From Kordiimonas aquimaris (lineage in GTDB: Bacteria; Pseudomonadota; Alphaproteobacteria; Sphingomonadales; Kordiimonadaceae): a DNA stretch of 64,000 nt. The translations under genes and the position numbers were made by a program. The stretch's first letter is position 1. The number at the start of each line of letters is the position of its first letter. This document shows, one piece after another, positions 1 through 7,622 of the stretch. The notes under the pieces are model-generated. The model worked only from the letters and a program-made list of their open reading frames with translations. It did no database searches and had not been told where the DNA came from. Where the stretch lies: NCBI RefSeq assembly GCF_025574485.1, contig NZ_JAOBPO010000001.1, positions 565,501-629,500 on the forward strand, written 5' to 3'.

Positions 1-2
1 GA

Positions 3-425
3 TTGCAGTCTGACTGGGGTGATTGGCGTGTGTCATGGGGTGATATTAATCGTGCTCAAAGACCAGCTGTTGACAGCAAGGGTGTACCGCAGTTTTGTGA
101 TGATTGCGAAAGCCTTGCAACACCAGGTGTGCCGCATTGGTCCGGCGGCAGTCTTATTAGCGGTAATACGCGTTTACCTGACCTGAAGAAGCGTTACAAA
201 CGTGGTGGTAATTCCTACACGGCAATTATTGATTTTCCGCGTGATCGCAGTAAGAGAATTGTTTCACGGTCCGTGCATGTATTCGGCGCAAGTGTTGATG
301 CAAATTCACAGCACCACATGGATCAGGCCGCTCTTCTCGCGCAGAAGCAATATAAACCAGCATGGCTATACCTGGATGATGTGAAAAAGCATGCAGTGCG
401 TGCGTACCATCCAGGTGAAGAATAA
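3..425 (+). CDS. Penicillin acylase family protein, C-terminal part
   Basis: The reading frame is open from the window edge, so the 5' part is missing. The 140 visible residues match the C-terminal end of the beta chain of penicillin/acyl-homoserine-lactone acylases: GDWRVSWGDINR near the start, VPHWSGGS in the middle, then a GGNSYT strand, VFGASVDANSQHH and a final Q-KPAWL region. Members are periplasmic N-terminal nucleophile hydrolases that cleave amide bonds. The catalytic Ser lies upstream of the window, so substrate (penicillin, acyl-homoserine lactone or another amide) cannot be judged. The gene ends 114 bp before the SDR gene on the same strand. Confidence 0.75.
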   Translation: MQSDWGDWRVSWGDINRAQRPAVDSKGVPQFCDDCESLATPGVPHWSGGSLISGNTRLPDLKKRYKRGGNSYTAIIDFPRDRSKRIVSRSVHVFGASVDANSQHHMDQAALLAQKQYKPAWLYLDDVKKHAVRAYHPGEE

Positions 426-539
426 GTGCCTAACAAATGTATTCTGGAGAGTGTTTGTATGTTGGGAATTTCGGCATAATTTATGAGGCATAAGGTAGCC
501 AACGATATACACCGTTGGCCTAGATAAGGATAAGCAGCA

Positions 540-1337
540 ATGAATGTATCATTTGACTATAACGGTAAAAATGTCCTGATTTTTGGTGGCACGAGTGGCA
601 TTAATTTGGGTATCGCGGAAGCATATGCGGCGTGCGGCGCCATTGTTGGTGTTGTTGGCCGGAACGCTGAAAAAGCCGAAGTTGCGCGGGAGGCCATCGC
701 TGCACACGGCGGTAAGGCATTTTGTTATACGGCTGATGTGCGCGACTTTGAGGCTGTAACAGAAGTGTATAAAGCTTTTGTCCGTGATGCTGATAAAATT
801 GACATTCTTGTGTCTGGCGCTGCCGGTAATTTTCCTGCACCGGCCTTGGGCATGAGCCCGAACGGATTTAAGTCTGTTGTTGAAATTGATCTGCTTGGCA
901 CTTTCCATGTTCTGCGTGCAGGATTTGAATATCTAAATGTACCCGGCGCCAGTGTAATGAATATTTCAGCGCCTCAAGCCATGATTGCTATGCCATTGCA
1001 GTCGCATGTGTGTGCAGCTAAAGCAGGTGTTGATATGATCACGCGTACACTTGCAATAGAGTGGGGTCCAATGGGTGTTCGTGTTAACTCTGTTATCCCG
1101 GGGCCAATTGATGGCACAGAAGGTATGGCCCGTCTCGCTCCAACCCAGAAGATGCGCGATGCCGTTGAGAAAGCAGTGCCTCTGCAACGTATGGGCCTGC
1201 CATCAGATGTGGCCGATGTGTGTCTGTTCCTTGGCTCTGACGCTGCGCGGTATGTAACCGGTGTTATTCTGCCTGCGGATGGCGGCGCTGTTGCAGCGGG
1301 GTCGGCTGGCATGGGTATGTCTTCTATGGGGCATTAA
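540..1337 (+). CDS. SDR oxidoreductase, 2,4-dienoyl-CoA reductase-like
   Basis: This 265-residue protein has a Rossmann fold with the nucleotide-binding GGTSGINLG at residues 16-24 and NISA at 141-144. The usual SDR YxxxK is not present: Lys161 is kept, but the position four before it is Val157, preceded by His156. The segments with H-x4-AKA, then RTLAIEWGP, RVNSVIPGPI and GTEG resemble the peroxisomal 2,4-dienoyl-CoA reductase (DECR2) branch, which also lacks the classical Tyr. The likely role is NADPH-dependent reduction of a dienoyl-CoA in beta-oxidation of unsaturated acids; this is by family resemblance only. The last 29 bases of the gene recur at 2718-2746. A terminator hairpin follows. 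Confidence 0.8.
   Translation: MNVSFDYNGKNVLIFGGTSGINLGIAEAYAACGAIVGVVGRNAEKAEVAREAIAAHGGKAFCYTADVRDFEAVTEVYKAFVRDADKIDILVSGAAGNFPAPALGMSPNGFKSVVEIDLLGTFHVLRAGFEYLNVPGASVMNISAPQAMIAMPLQSHVCAAKAGVDMITRTLAIEWGPMGVRVNSVIPGPIDGTEGMARLAPTQKMRDAVEKAVPLQRMGLPSDVADVCLFLGSDAARYVTGVILPADGGAVAAGSAGMGMSSMGH
1309..1337 (+). repeat. 29-bp repeat, copy 1 (3' end of SDR gene)
   Basis: The last 29 bases of the SDR gene, including its stop codon, recur at 2718-2746 in the same orientation with one mismatch (t1312 against a2721). The last 25 bases are identical. The flanks differ immediately outside on both sides. Confidence 0.9.
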
Positions 1338-1363
1338 GTTTCATGCTTTCGGTACCTTTTAGC

Positions 1364-1404
1364 GTGTCCTGACAAAAGTATTCCATTTTTCGGGACACAT
1401 TTTT
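1364..1404 (+). terminator. Rho-independent terminator after SDR gene
   Basis: GTGTCCTGA at 1364-1372 pairs with TCGGGACAC at 1390-1398 (9 pairs, one G-U) and is followed by a run of T at 1400-1404. It lies 27 bp after the SDR stop and fits as its terminator. Confidence 0.75.
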
Positions 1405-1491
1405 ACAGGATCAGGGCGACCTTTCTGTTGTAGATTGTCTTTATGTGCATAGGCTTGAAAACCTTATTGAAACACATGATGTTCATGGAGC

Positions 1492-2547
1492 ATGGTTCAC
1501 GTGACGGATAAGGAACGTTCCCTTGAAAACTGCGATGATGCTTCTGCATTAAACGACGAAGGTGTGCCGCTGAAAAAGTCGGAGACCATCGAAATCAGGT
1601 TGCCACATAAAGACAAGCAGGCCTTTGTTCTGGCATGTAAGGCAGAGGGTAAGACAGTAAGTGCAGTCTTGCGGGGCGCCATTAATCTGCATCTTCAACA
1701 TGGACATTTTGTGTTTCCACAATCCAGCAATGCCAATAGGCGTGCTGATATGAAAGGAAGCCTAAAAATGATACTGACAGGATTTTTCGCAGGCGGGTTA
1801 ACTGTTGCAGCCGCCTTTACAGTTTTTGATGAAGCAGAAAGAGATTATGGGCCCTTCGTGAGTGCCTATTTTGCAAAGATTGATCAGGATGGTAACGGAG
1901 AAATTTCGTTGCCCGAATACATTGGTAATGTGGGTAAGGCATCCAGCGCTAGTCAGATATTACCGCAAGCAAGCGTTGGCAATTATTATTTACATAACGC
2001 TGAATTTAAAACGAATAATATGCCACTGCTTGAGAGTGACGCAGTTATTATGAGCTCTGAAAAGGCTTTCACAGTCCAGAGTTTTGACACAGTATGTCAA
2101 AGCGCAATTAATGATATTGCGATCGCACAGCATACGTATGAGCATGCGTTATTGGACTTAGATAATAATCAAGCGTTGTCGATGGAAGAATTTAGTCAAT
2201 CGCAACTACTCCCAGATATTCTGCGGATTACCGCGGAGCATAACCTCTTTGATATTGATGGTAATGGAGATGTTAGTTTTGAAGAATTCAATTCTGCATT
2301 TAGCGGTAACGCAGAAGTATTCTTTGTAGAAAATTATAGCTTCCAGCAAACTGTAAAATTACCACCTGAGTGTCATAAGGCGCTTGGTGAAGGGGCGAGA
2401 CTCTCTCTATGGAATAGTTATGATCTGAATTATGGCGCGCGTAGACAGAAAAAACATATAGAAGAACTGTTTGATAGCATCGACCTTAACGATGATAAAC
2501 GCATTGTTCTTCAGGAATTCATCAATCGAATTTTATCGAAAATATAG
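1492..2547 (+). CDS. RHH-like / single TM helix / four EF-hand protein
   Basis: This 351-residue protein has three parts. Residues 32-70 (beta strand TIEIRLP, helix, KTVS turn, second helix) look like a ribbon-helix-helix DNA-binding fold. Residues 93-112 form one hydrophobic helix after a KGSLK stretch. The rest holds four EF-hand loops at 131-142 (DQDGNGEISLPE), 222-233, 254-265 (DIDGNGDVSFEE) and 331-342; loops 1 and 3 are canonical calcium loops, 2 and 4 are weaker. The predicted topology is N-terminus in the cytoplasm and EF-hands in the periplasm. GGAG at 1487-1490 is only 1 nt from this ATG but 10 nt from GTG 1501, which may be the true start. No other gene is in the repeat-bounded segment. 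A calcium-responsive membrane regulator is an inference. Confidence 0.75.
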   Translation: MVHVTDKERSLENCDDASALNDEGVPLKKSETIEIRLPHKDKQAFVLACKAEGKTVSAVLRGAINLHLQHGHFVFPQSSNANRRADMKGSLKMILTGFFAGGLTVAAAFTVFDEAERDYGPFVSAYFAKIDQDGNGEISLPEYIGNVGKASSASQILPQASVGNYYLHNAEFKTNNMPLLESDAVIMSSEKAFTVQSFDTVCQSAINDIAIAQHTYEHALLDLDNNQALSMEEFSQSQLLPDILRITAEHNLFDIDGNGDVSFEEFNSAFSGNAEVFFVENYSFQQTVKLPPECHKALGEGARLSLWNSYDLNYGARRQKKHIEELFDSIDLNDDKRIVLQEFINRILSKI

Positions 2548-2572
2548 AGCGGATAATTCAGGTAACATCGCT

Positions 2573-2602
2573 CCACTCAAGTGTAGGCCTGAGTGGCTTT
2601 TG
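2573..2602 (+). terminator. Weak terminator after EF-hand gene
   Basis: CCACTCA at 2573-2579 pairs with TGAGTGG at 2590-2596 and is followed by ctttt. The stem is 7 bp and the T-tract short. Confidence 0.5.
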
Positions 2603-2649
2603 AATGGACGCAACTTGTTTACGCATAGCTTGCGGGTACTTTGAAGAAG

Positions 2650-2700
2650 AATGAGGGTGTTTTGTAGCTTTCGCGAAGCGGTACCTTGGCCTCATTTTTT
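2650..2700 (+). terminator. Nested hairpin with T-tract
   Basis: AATGAGG at 2650-2656 pairs with CCTCATT at 2690-2696 and runs into six T. Inside the loop, GCTT...AAGC at 2667-2679 forms a second small stem around a TTCGCGAA-like core. It could be the main terminator of the repeat-bounded segment. Confidence 0.5.
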
Positions 2701-2717
2701 GCCTGAGCGTGCCTTCA

Positions 2718-2746
2718 GCAAGGGTATGTCTTCTATGGGGCATTAA
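2718..2746 (+). repeat. 29-bp repeat, copy 2
   Basis: Second copy of the SDR 3' end (28 of 29 bases, last 25 identical), here outside any gene. It lies 1.4 kb downstream of copy 1 and the two enclose the EF-hand gene. Confidence 0.9.
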
Positions 2747-2834
2747 ACGCGTTAATTTATTAATGCCTTAGACCAGAAACTTTATGCTTGTATAATCTGC
2801 CCGAGCACAACAAGGCACTCGGACAGTGGGAGGA

Positions 2835-2860
2835 GTTGGAAGCTCAGCGAAGCTTCCAAC
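2835..2860 (-). terminator. Hairpin after TonB receptor gene
   Basis: GTTGGAAGC at 2835-2843 and GCTTCCAAC at 2852-2860 form a perfect 9-bp stem with an 8-nt loop, 14 bp beyond the receptor stop codon. There is no T-run on the minus strand, so it may act as a 3'-end stabiliser rather than a strong intrinsic terminator. Confidence 0.55.
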
Positions 2861-2874
2861 CCATAGTATTCAGC

Positions 2875-5667
2875 TTAGAAGTTAGTGCGCAGGATCAATC
2901 CAAATGTACGCGGCTGATTGGTGCGGAAACCAAGACGTGCTCGTCCGCCGCGTTCGCGGTCAAACGACAGGTTTGCATTTTCATCTGTCACGTTATTGAC
3001 GTAAGCAACAACTTCCCAGTTATCGCGGTAGATACCGGCACTGAGATTAAGTGTCTGATACGCATCAAGTTCAAGGTCAGCACTGGTCACATCAGTACCT
3101 GGTGCGCCGCCGAATGCCAGACCGGAAACAAAGTCACCCGCGCCAGCAGTTTGGTCACTGGGTTGCGTGAACCGGCTGCCTACATGCTGGATGTTACCGG
3201 CAATATAAGCTTCGACGCCGTTGCCAATAAACTCGACAGGAAAGCTGTAGCTACCTGTTGCAGCAATCTGGAATTGCGGCACAGTTGGTAGTCTGTTGCC
3301 ATCTTCTACACCACCAAGTACAGCGCCTGTACTGTCGAGAACAGTGGTGTCAAACTCAGCTTCAATCACACTACCTGCGATGGAAAGGTCTAACCCTTTT
3401 GTTGGTTTGGCCTTCAATTCAAACTCGACGCCTAGCGTATGTGCTTCAGGCACATTGAATGAAATCCGTGATGAACATGAACCAGCATCCAGTGTTACCT
3501 GCAGATCAGAGATGTCAGTGTAGAATGCAGCAGCATTGAATTGCACCTTGCCTGTATTAACCTTGATACCTGCTTCATAGTTGACAAGCGTTTCGTCATC
3601 ATAGTCCTGGAAACCACCAAAGATCGCCAGATCATTAGCATTACAGAGCGCTGTGTTAAGCGGGTCGTTTACACCGCCAAGCCTGAAGCCTTTGGATACT
3701 TGCGCATTGATGGACACTTCTTCGCTAACGTCGTAACGAGCTAGAATGCGCGGCGTGAAGCCATCCGACGCTGTTTCATCCACTTGATTTACAACACCGT
3801 TACCAAAGAGACCAACCTGTGTCACTGACCGTGTTTCGCTGTAATCATAATAGCGACCGCCGGCGGTAATTTGCAGCCTGTCTGTCAGGTCATACGTAAG
3901 CTCTGCGAACGCTGCATACTGCTCTAGGCTGTATGGTAGTTCCGAGAAGAACGGCGAATCTGTCGGTCCAACACCCAACGCCACAGCTTCTGATGTGCCT
4001 GCACCAAGAACAGCGTCAGTCACAGCGTCATAACCGGGTGTAGGCAGTGTTTGCTGATAAAAGCGATCTGTATCAGAATAAAAACCACCCACTAACCACT
4101 GGAATGGGCCATCACCATTGGAAGAAAAACGAACTTCCTGTGTGAACTGCTCAACTTCGGTTACGTCGCGCAGGTTTGACGGGATCAGTACTGCACTGTC
4201 AGGGTAGCCCAAATCAATCGATACACTGCCTGTCAGGGCACTAGCGTCGCGGCTGACCAGAATTTCGCGGTCTGTGTAACTGGAAACAGCCGTTAAGTCG
4301 AAGCCATCAAAGCTTGATTCAATTGTTAAATCAGCAATCAGCGTTTCATCTTCAAAGCCTTCACGTAACTGCAGGAATTGCTGGCGTTCTTCGAAGGTAA
4401 CAGCCGGGCGTGTTGTCGTGAATGGATTGGCGAAAACATTGAATATCTCCTGACGGTTAAAACCATCAGTTTCAATTTCCTGATAAATCAGGCGCGGTGT
4501 GATGGTAAGGCTTTCAGATGGTTTGAAAGCAAGGGCTATACGCCCACCTGTGCGCGTGCCAGTGTTTACGTTTTCGTCAATGGAACCGCCCTCACGGATG
4601 GCATCAATAAACCCGCCGTATTCTGTGTGGTAGGCAACGACACGCAGTGCCGCAACGTCTTCAGCCAGCACAAAGTTGGCCGCGGCTTTTACATTGCCGC
4701 CAACACTGCCACCGTCGATGGCGTTTAGTTCACCTTGCACGGAGCCTTCGAAGCCTTCAAAGTTTGGTGCGTTCGTGATGTAGCGAATGGTGCCGCCAAT
4801 TGAACCAGAACCAAACAATGTACCTTGCGGGCCGCGTAGTGTTTCAACCCTGTTAAGGTCAAAAAGGTCAAGGTCTGGTGTAAACAGTGAGAGTGAAATC
4901 ACTGACTCGTCAAGATATACACCCACCTGTTCTTTTACACCCGGTTGGTCGCGCACAATCTGGCCTGCAGATACGCCGCGGATAGACACCTGACTTTGTC
5001 CTGGGCCTAAGTTTTGTATGGTTAATCCGGCAACATTGCGTGAAAGGTCTTCCAAGTTGTTTGCACCAGAGCGCTGGATATCAAGTTGGCTTTGTGCATT
5101 GATTGAGAAAGCAACATCTTGAATAGATGATGCGCGTTTTGTTGCTGTTACAACAATTTCTTCCAAACTGTCGCTGTCGCTATTTTGTGCTTGCACTGTC
5201 GTGGCGCCGGATGCGCCAAAAACAAGTGCTGAAATACCGGCTAATAACGACCGTTTTGTTTTGCTTGTAGACACGGAGTCCTCCCGAGCTTGCTTTTGTT
5301 TCTGTTCCAAACGCGTAATAGTCACGATACCGCGTTCAGTTAGGCCGCCGGAAAACAAGGTGTCGCGCAGCATAATATCTAGCGCTTCCTGGAGAGTATA
5401 CCGACCAGAGACGGGTTTAATGCCTTTGGTGCTTGCCAATTCGTAAGGGTATAAAAGCTGTACACCGGCTTGCAGTGTAAATGCAGTTAATGCAGCGCCC
5501 AGTGTTTCTTCGGAGATGTTGAAATCATATTTTTCCGTATGGATATCGGCTTTAACGATATCTACACGGCACAACATTAATAGTATTAATACTAAATGCA
5601 GCGCCAAACGCCTCCCCAGACGCAGTCCTCCCTTATGTTTTGACTCGGTGATTAGTATGCTCCCCAT
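2875..5667 (-). CDS. TonB-dependent receptor with N-terminal STN signalling domain
   Basis: This 930-residue outer-membrane receptor has a signal peptide (LALHLVLILLMLC), an STN domain at about 45-118 (ISEETLGAALTAFTLQAG), then a second hydrophobic stretch ending in TVQAQ at about 140-160, a TonB box (EEIVVTATKR), a plug with VSIRGVSAG and ETLRGPQGTLFGSGS, and a long barrel ending in the aromatic C-terminus ILRTNF. STN receptors pass ligand occupancy to a FecR-type anti-sigma factor. The fecR- and fecI-like genes lie directly upstream on the same strand, so this is a FecA-type signalling receptor. The ligand is unknown. The inner signal-like stretch suggests that STN was joined in front of an ordinary receptor. 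GGTGA 6 nt before the ATG supports this start. Confidence 0.9.
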   Translation of the reverse strand: MGSILITESKHKGGLRLGRRLALHLVLILLMLCRVDIVKADIHTEKYDFNISEETLGAALTAFTLQAGVQLLYPYELASTKGIKPVSGRYTLQEALDIMLRDTLFSGGLTERGIVTITRLEQKQKQAREDSVSTSKTKRSLLAGISALVFGASGATTVQAQNSDSDSLEEIVVTATKRASSIQDVAFSINAQSQLDIQRSGANNLEDLSRNVAGLTIQNLGPGQSQVSIRGVSAGQIVRDQPGVKEQVGVYLDESVISLSLFTPDLDLFDLNRVETLRGPQGTLFGSGSIGGTIRYITNAPNFEGFEGSVQGELNAIDGGSVGGNVKAAANFVLAEDVAALRVVAYHTEYGGFIDAIREGGSIDENVNTGTRTGGRIALAFKPSESLTITPRLIYQEIETDGFNRQEIFNVFANPFTTTRPAVTFEERQQFLQLREGFEDETLIADLTIESSFDGFDLTAVSSYTDREILVSRDASALTGSVSIDLGYPDSAVLIPSNLRDVTEVEQFTQEVRFSSNGDGPFQWLVGGFYSDTDRFYQQTLPTPGYDAVTDAVLGAGTSEAVALGVGPTDSPFFSELPYSLEQYAAFAELTYDLTDRLQITAGGRYYDYSETRSVTQVGLFGNGVVNQVDETASDGFTPRILARYDVSEEVSINAQVSKGFRLGGVNDPLNTALCNANDLAIFGGFQDYDDETLVNYEAGIKVNTGKVQFNAAAFYTDISDLQVTLDAGSCSSRISFNVPEAHTLGVEFELKAKPTKGLDLSIAGSVIEAEFDTTVLDSTGAVLGGVEDGNRLPTVPQFQIAATGSYSFPVEFIGNGVEAYIAGNIQHVGSRFTQPSDQTAGAGDFVSGLAFGGAPGTDVTSADLELDAYQTLNLSAGIYRDNWEVVAYVNNVTDENANLSFDRERGGRARLGFRTNQPRTFGLILRTNF

Positions 5668-5684
5668 GTTTTTTCACCGGCCTT

Positions 5685-5699
5685 ACCTGTAAGACAGGT
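5685..5699. promoter_or_regulatory. Inverted repeat ahead of the TonB receptor start
   Basis: ACCTGT, 3-nt spacer, ACAGGT form a perfect inverted repeat 18-32 bp upstream of the receptor ATG, inside the 200-bp gap after the fecR-like gene. It could be an operator or a leader hairpin for separate control of the receptor. No sigma-dependent promoter is recognised with confidence. Confidence 0.4.
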
Positions 5700-5867
5700 G
5701 GGCAGTGAAAATCCTCAGTACATTTATCAACTTTCTATAAAGGCCAGCACAGAGAATAAGGAAACAAGTGTGTCCCTTGGATTGTTTTAAGCGCGGTATC
5801 GTTGCATTCACACAACAAACCAGTGCACCTTGATGCCTGAAAATAGTCTTGGGAATTGATTGGTAGG

Positions 5868-6917
5868 TTATTGCGCCAGTGACAGACGAACGAGAGATTC
5901 ATTAATGCGGTCAACGCGTACACCAAATGATGCTTCCAGAGAATCGAGCATACCTTCAACCTCTCCTACCTTGAAGTAGCCGCCAATTGGCAGTGCCTCG
6001 AGGGCCGTGTCATCAATTTCAATGGTAATATCTGTGTAACGACTGACGTCTGCCACAACAGTTGAAAGTGGTTCGCCTGCGAAAGCGATAAACCCTTCAC
6101 GCCACAAGAGCTTTCTATCTAGTACGTCAGCACTGATGCGTGACAGACTTTCCACTTCTTCTCCGAACACAGCACTTTGTCCTGCGGTCAGGGCAGCCAG
6201 GGGTATCAGCTCATCCAGAGACGCAATGTCGATTTCAATTTCATCGCTGTCATTAGATTGAGGTATGAGTGCAACAACACCTTCGGTTACGGTTACCTCC
6301 ACAGCCTCAGTGTGCAAAAACACTGTAAACGCTGTGCCAACAGCTTTAACGATTCTGCCACGCGCGCGAACTAGAAAGGGCCTTTCGGGATCATGGGCGA
6401 CTTCAAAGTGAGCCTCACCTTTCATCAGGTTTATTTCACGTTTGCTGTCGGATAGGGCGACAGTGACTTCACTATTGGTGTTCAGAAAAATTGTCGAACC
6501 GTCTGATAGAAGCAGCGTTTTTTGGCCGCCAATTTTGGTAGCGAACTGACCATTGGAGAGTAAGTCTTGCCTGGTTTCTTGCGGGCCGAAGCTTGTCCAA
6601 ACTGCAAGTGTCAATGATGCTGCGACAGCCAAGCCTATCCACCATGGCCTTCTTCTCGTTGCTGGTGAGTGGCCATCTTGGCTGGCATCGTTGTCGATAT
6701 AATTGACATCATCCAATATGTTGAGGCCGCCCCATAACGCGGCCATGCGCTCAAGGGCTTCTCTATGATGATTGCTGGTTGCCACCCAATCCTTTAGGGC
6801 ATGTTCTTCTGATTCAGACAGTTCTCCGCGAGCGTCAATGCGCGCTATCCATAGCGCAGCCTCTTCCTCAATTGTCTTGAGGTCGGGAAACAACACTATT
6901 TTCTCAGAATCACTCAT
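5868..6917 (-). CDS. FecR family anti-sigma / signal transducer
   Basis: This 349-residue inner-membrane protein has the FecR order: N-terminal DUF4880-like part at about 12-65 (EEAALWIARIDARGELSESEE, DWVATSNHHREALERM), a single membrane helix at about 92-108 (WWIGLAVAASLTLAVW), the FecR periplasmic domain at about 120-225 (LLSDGSTIFLNTNSEV, GEAHFEVAHD-RPF) and a DUF4974-like C-terminus ending in VRLSLAQ. It should hold the sigma factor in the cytoplasm and release or activate it when the receptor is occupied. It overlaps the sigma gene by 8 bp, so the two are co-translated, and precedes the receptor by 200 bp. Confidence 0.9.
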   Translation of the reverse strand: MSDSEKIVLFPDLKTIEEEAALWIARIDARGELSESEEHALKDWVATSNHHREALERMAALWGGLNILDDVNYIDNDASQDGHSPATRRRPWWIGLAVAASLTLAVWTSFGPQETRQDLLSNGQFATKIGGQKTLLLSDGSTIFLNTNSEVTVALSDSKREINLMKGEAHFEVAHDPERPFLVRARGRIVKAVGTAFTVFLHTEAVEVTVTEGVVALIPQSNDSDEIEIDIASLDELIPLAALTAGQSAVFGEEVESLSRISADVLDRKLLWREGFIAFAGEPLSTVVADVSRYTDITIEIDDTALEALPIGGYFKVGEVEGMLDSLEASFGVRVDRINESLVRLSLAQ

Positions 6918-7503
6918 CGTTTGCTCTTAACAGATTTGAAATCGCTGTGTTAGCGTCGTTTCCAGTTTTTTTGATACGACCACCAAACTCGGCTGGATCA
7001 TACCCGCGTTCTCTGAAAAATTGACTACACTGAACTAAACCGCCAGCAATATGTTTTTCCACACCACTAACAGACATGTCCAAGTGTCTTGCGATTTCCT
7101 TTACTTTCAATCCTTCTATTTTTCTTAGTATCAATACTTTACGACAGTTTGGCGAAAGCTGCGCAACAGCCTGTGAGAAAACGAACAGTTTTCTCCGACC
7201 ATCTAACTGGTCTTCTGCACTAAGCTGCTCACTATCTATTAAGACATGTGAGTTTTGCGAATCCTCAAAATATTCTGTTGTTGTGTTAGTTTTTTTCGCT
7301 AACTCATTCAACGCAGTATTTTTTGCGACCCGAAAAAGAAATGATTTGGGGTTCTGGATTTCTGATTTTGTTGAGGCTGCAAAAGTCTTGAGAAAAGTTT
7401 CCTGGACGGCATCTTCTATATCTTGTTGCTTCGAAAAAAAACGCCTTAGATATTTCTTCAACGCAACTTCATTTCGCAAGAAATTTTCCAGCAGGTCAGC
7501 CAT
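6910..7503 (-). CDS. FecI-like ECF RNA polymerase sigma factor
   Basis: This 197-residue protein has sigma region 2 at about 12-75 (KKYLRRFF, DIEDAVQETFLKTF, SFLFRVAKNTALNEL) and region 4 at about 128-180 (LSPNCRKVLILRKIEG, VKEIARHLDMSVSGVEKHI). The YLRRFFSK and VEKHI features are typical of the FecI branch of iron- and TonB-linked sigma factors. It forms one operon with the downstream fecR-like gene and probably drives the receptor gene. The start is supported by GAAAG 6 nt upstream. A large inverted repeat occupies its upstream region. Confidence 0.9.
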   Translation of the reverse strand: MADLLENFLRNEVALKKYLRRFFSKQQDIEDAVQETFLKTFAASTKSEIQNPKSFLFRVAKNTALNELAKKTNTTTEYFEDSQNSHVLIDSEQLSAEDQLDGRRKLFVFSQAVAQLSPNCRKVLILRKIEGLKVKEIARHLDMSVSGVEKHIAGGLVQCSQFFRERGYDPAEFGGRIKKTGNDANTAISNLLRANDE

Positions 7504-7517
7504 TTATCGCTTTCTGA

Positions 7518-7598
7518 AGCAACCCCGGTTGCACGTAGAGTTATAATTATGAGTGCACACTAGCTATTTGAGCACTCATAATCAATCTCGGGGTTGCT
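7518..7598. repeat. Nested inverted repeat upstream of the ECF sigma gene
   Basis: AGCAACCCCG (7518-7527) is complementary to CGGGGTTGCT (7589-7598), and inside it ATTATGAGTGC (7546-7556) is complementary to GCACTCATAAT (7572-7582). Both arms are perfect: 10 and 11 bp. The inner loop is 15 nt; the two internal gaps are 18 and 6 nt. A third small hairpin, GCAACC..GGTTGC, shares the left arm. It fills most of the space between the DUF1295 gene and the sigma gene start. Confidence 0.8.
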
Positions 7599-7622
7599 GG
7601 CGGCGAACTGATCGTGCCTGCT

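Larger units (their letters stand above)
2548..2874. other. Gene-free stretch with three hairpins and one repeat copy
   Basis: These 327 bp between the EF-hand gene and the convergent TonB receptor gene hold no supported coding sequence. They contain a weak terminator at 2573-2602, a nested hairpin with T-run at 2650-2700, the second copy of the 29-bp repeat at 2718-2746 and a perfect hairpin at 2835-2860. The words gctttc, ggtacctt and agcgtg occur in this order both just after repeat copy 1 (1345-1368) and just before copy 2 (2667-2710). Confidence 0.7.

Noticed and set aside
2788-3291. 167-codon open frame on the plus strand
   Set aside because: It is antisense to the STN receptor gene, which has full family support; no domain in the plus frame.
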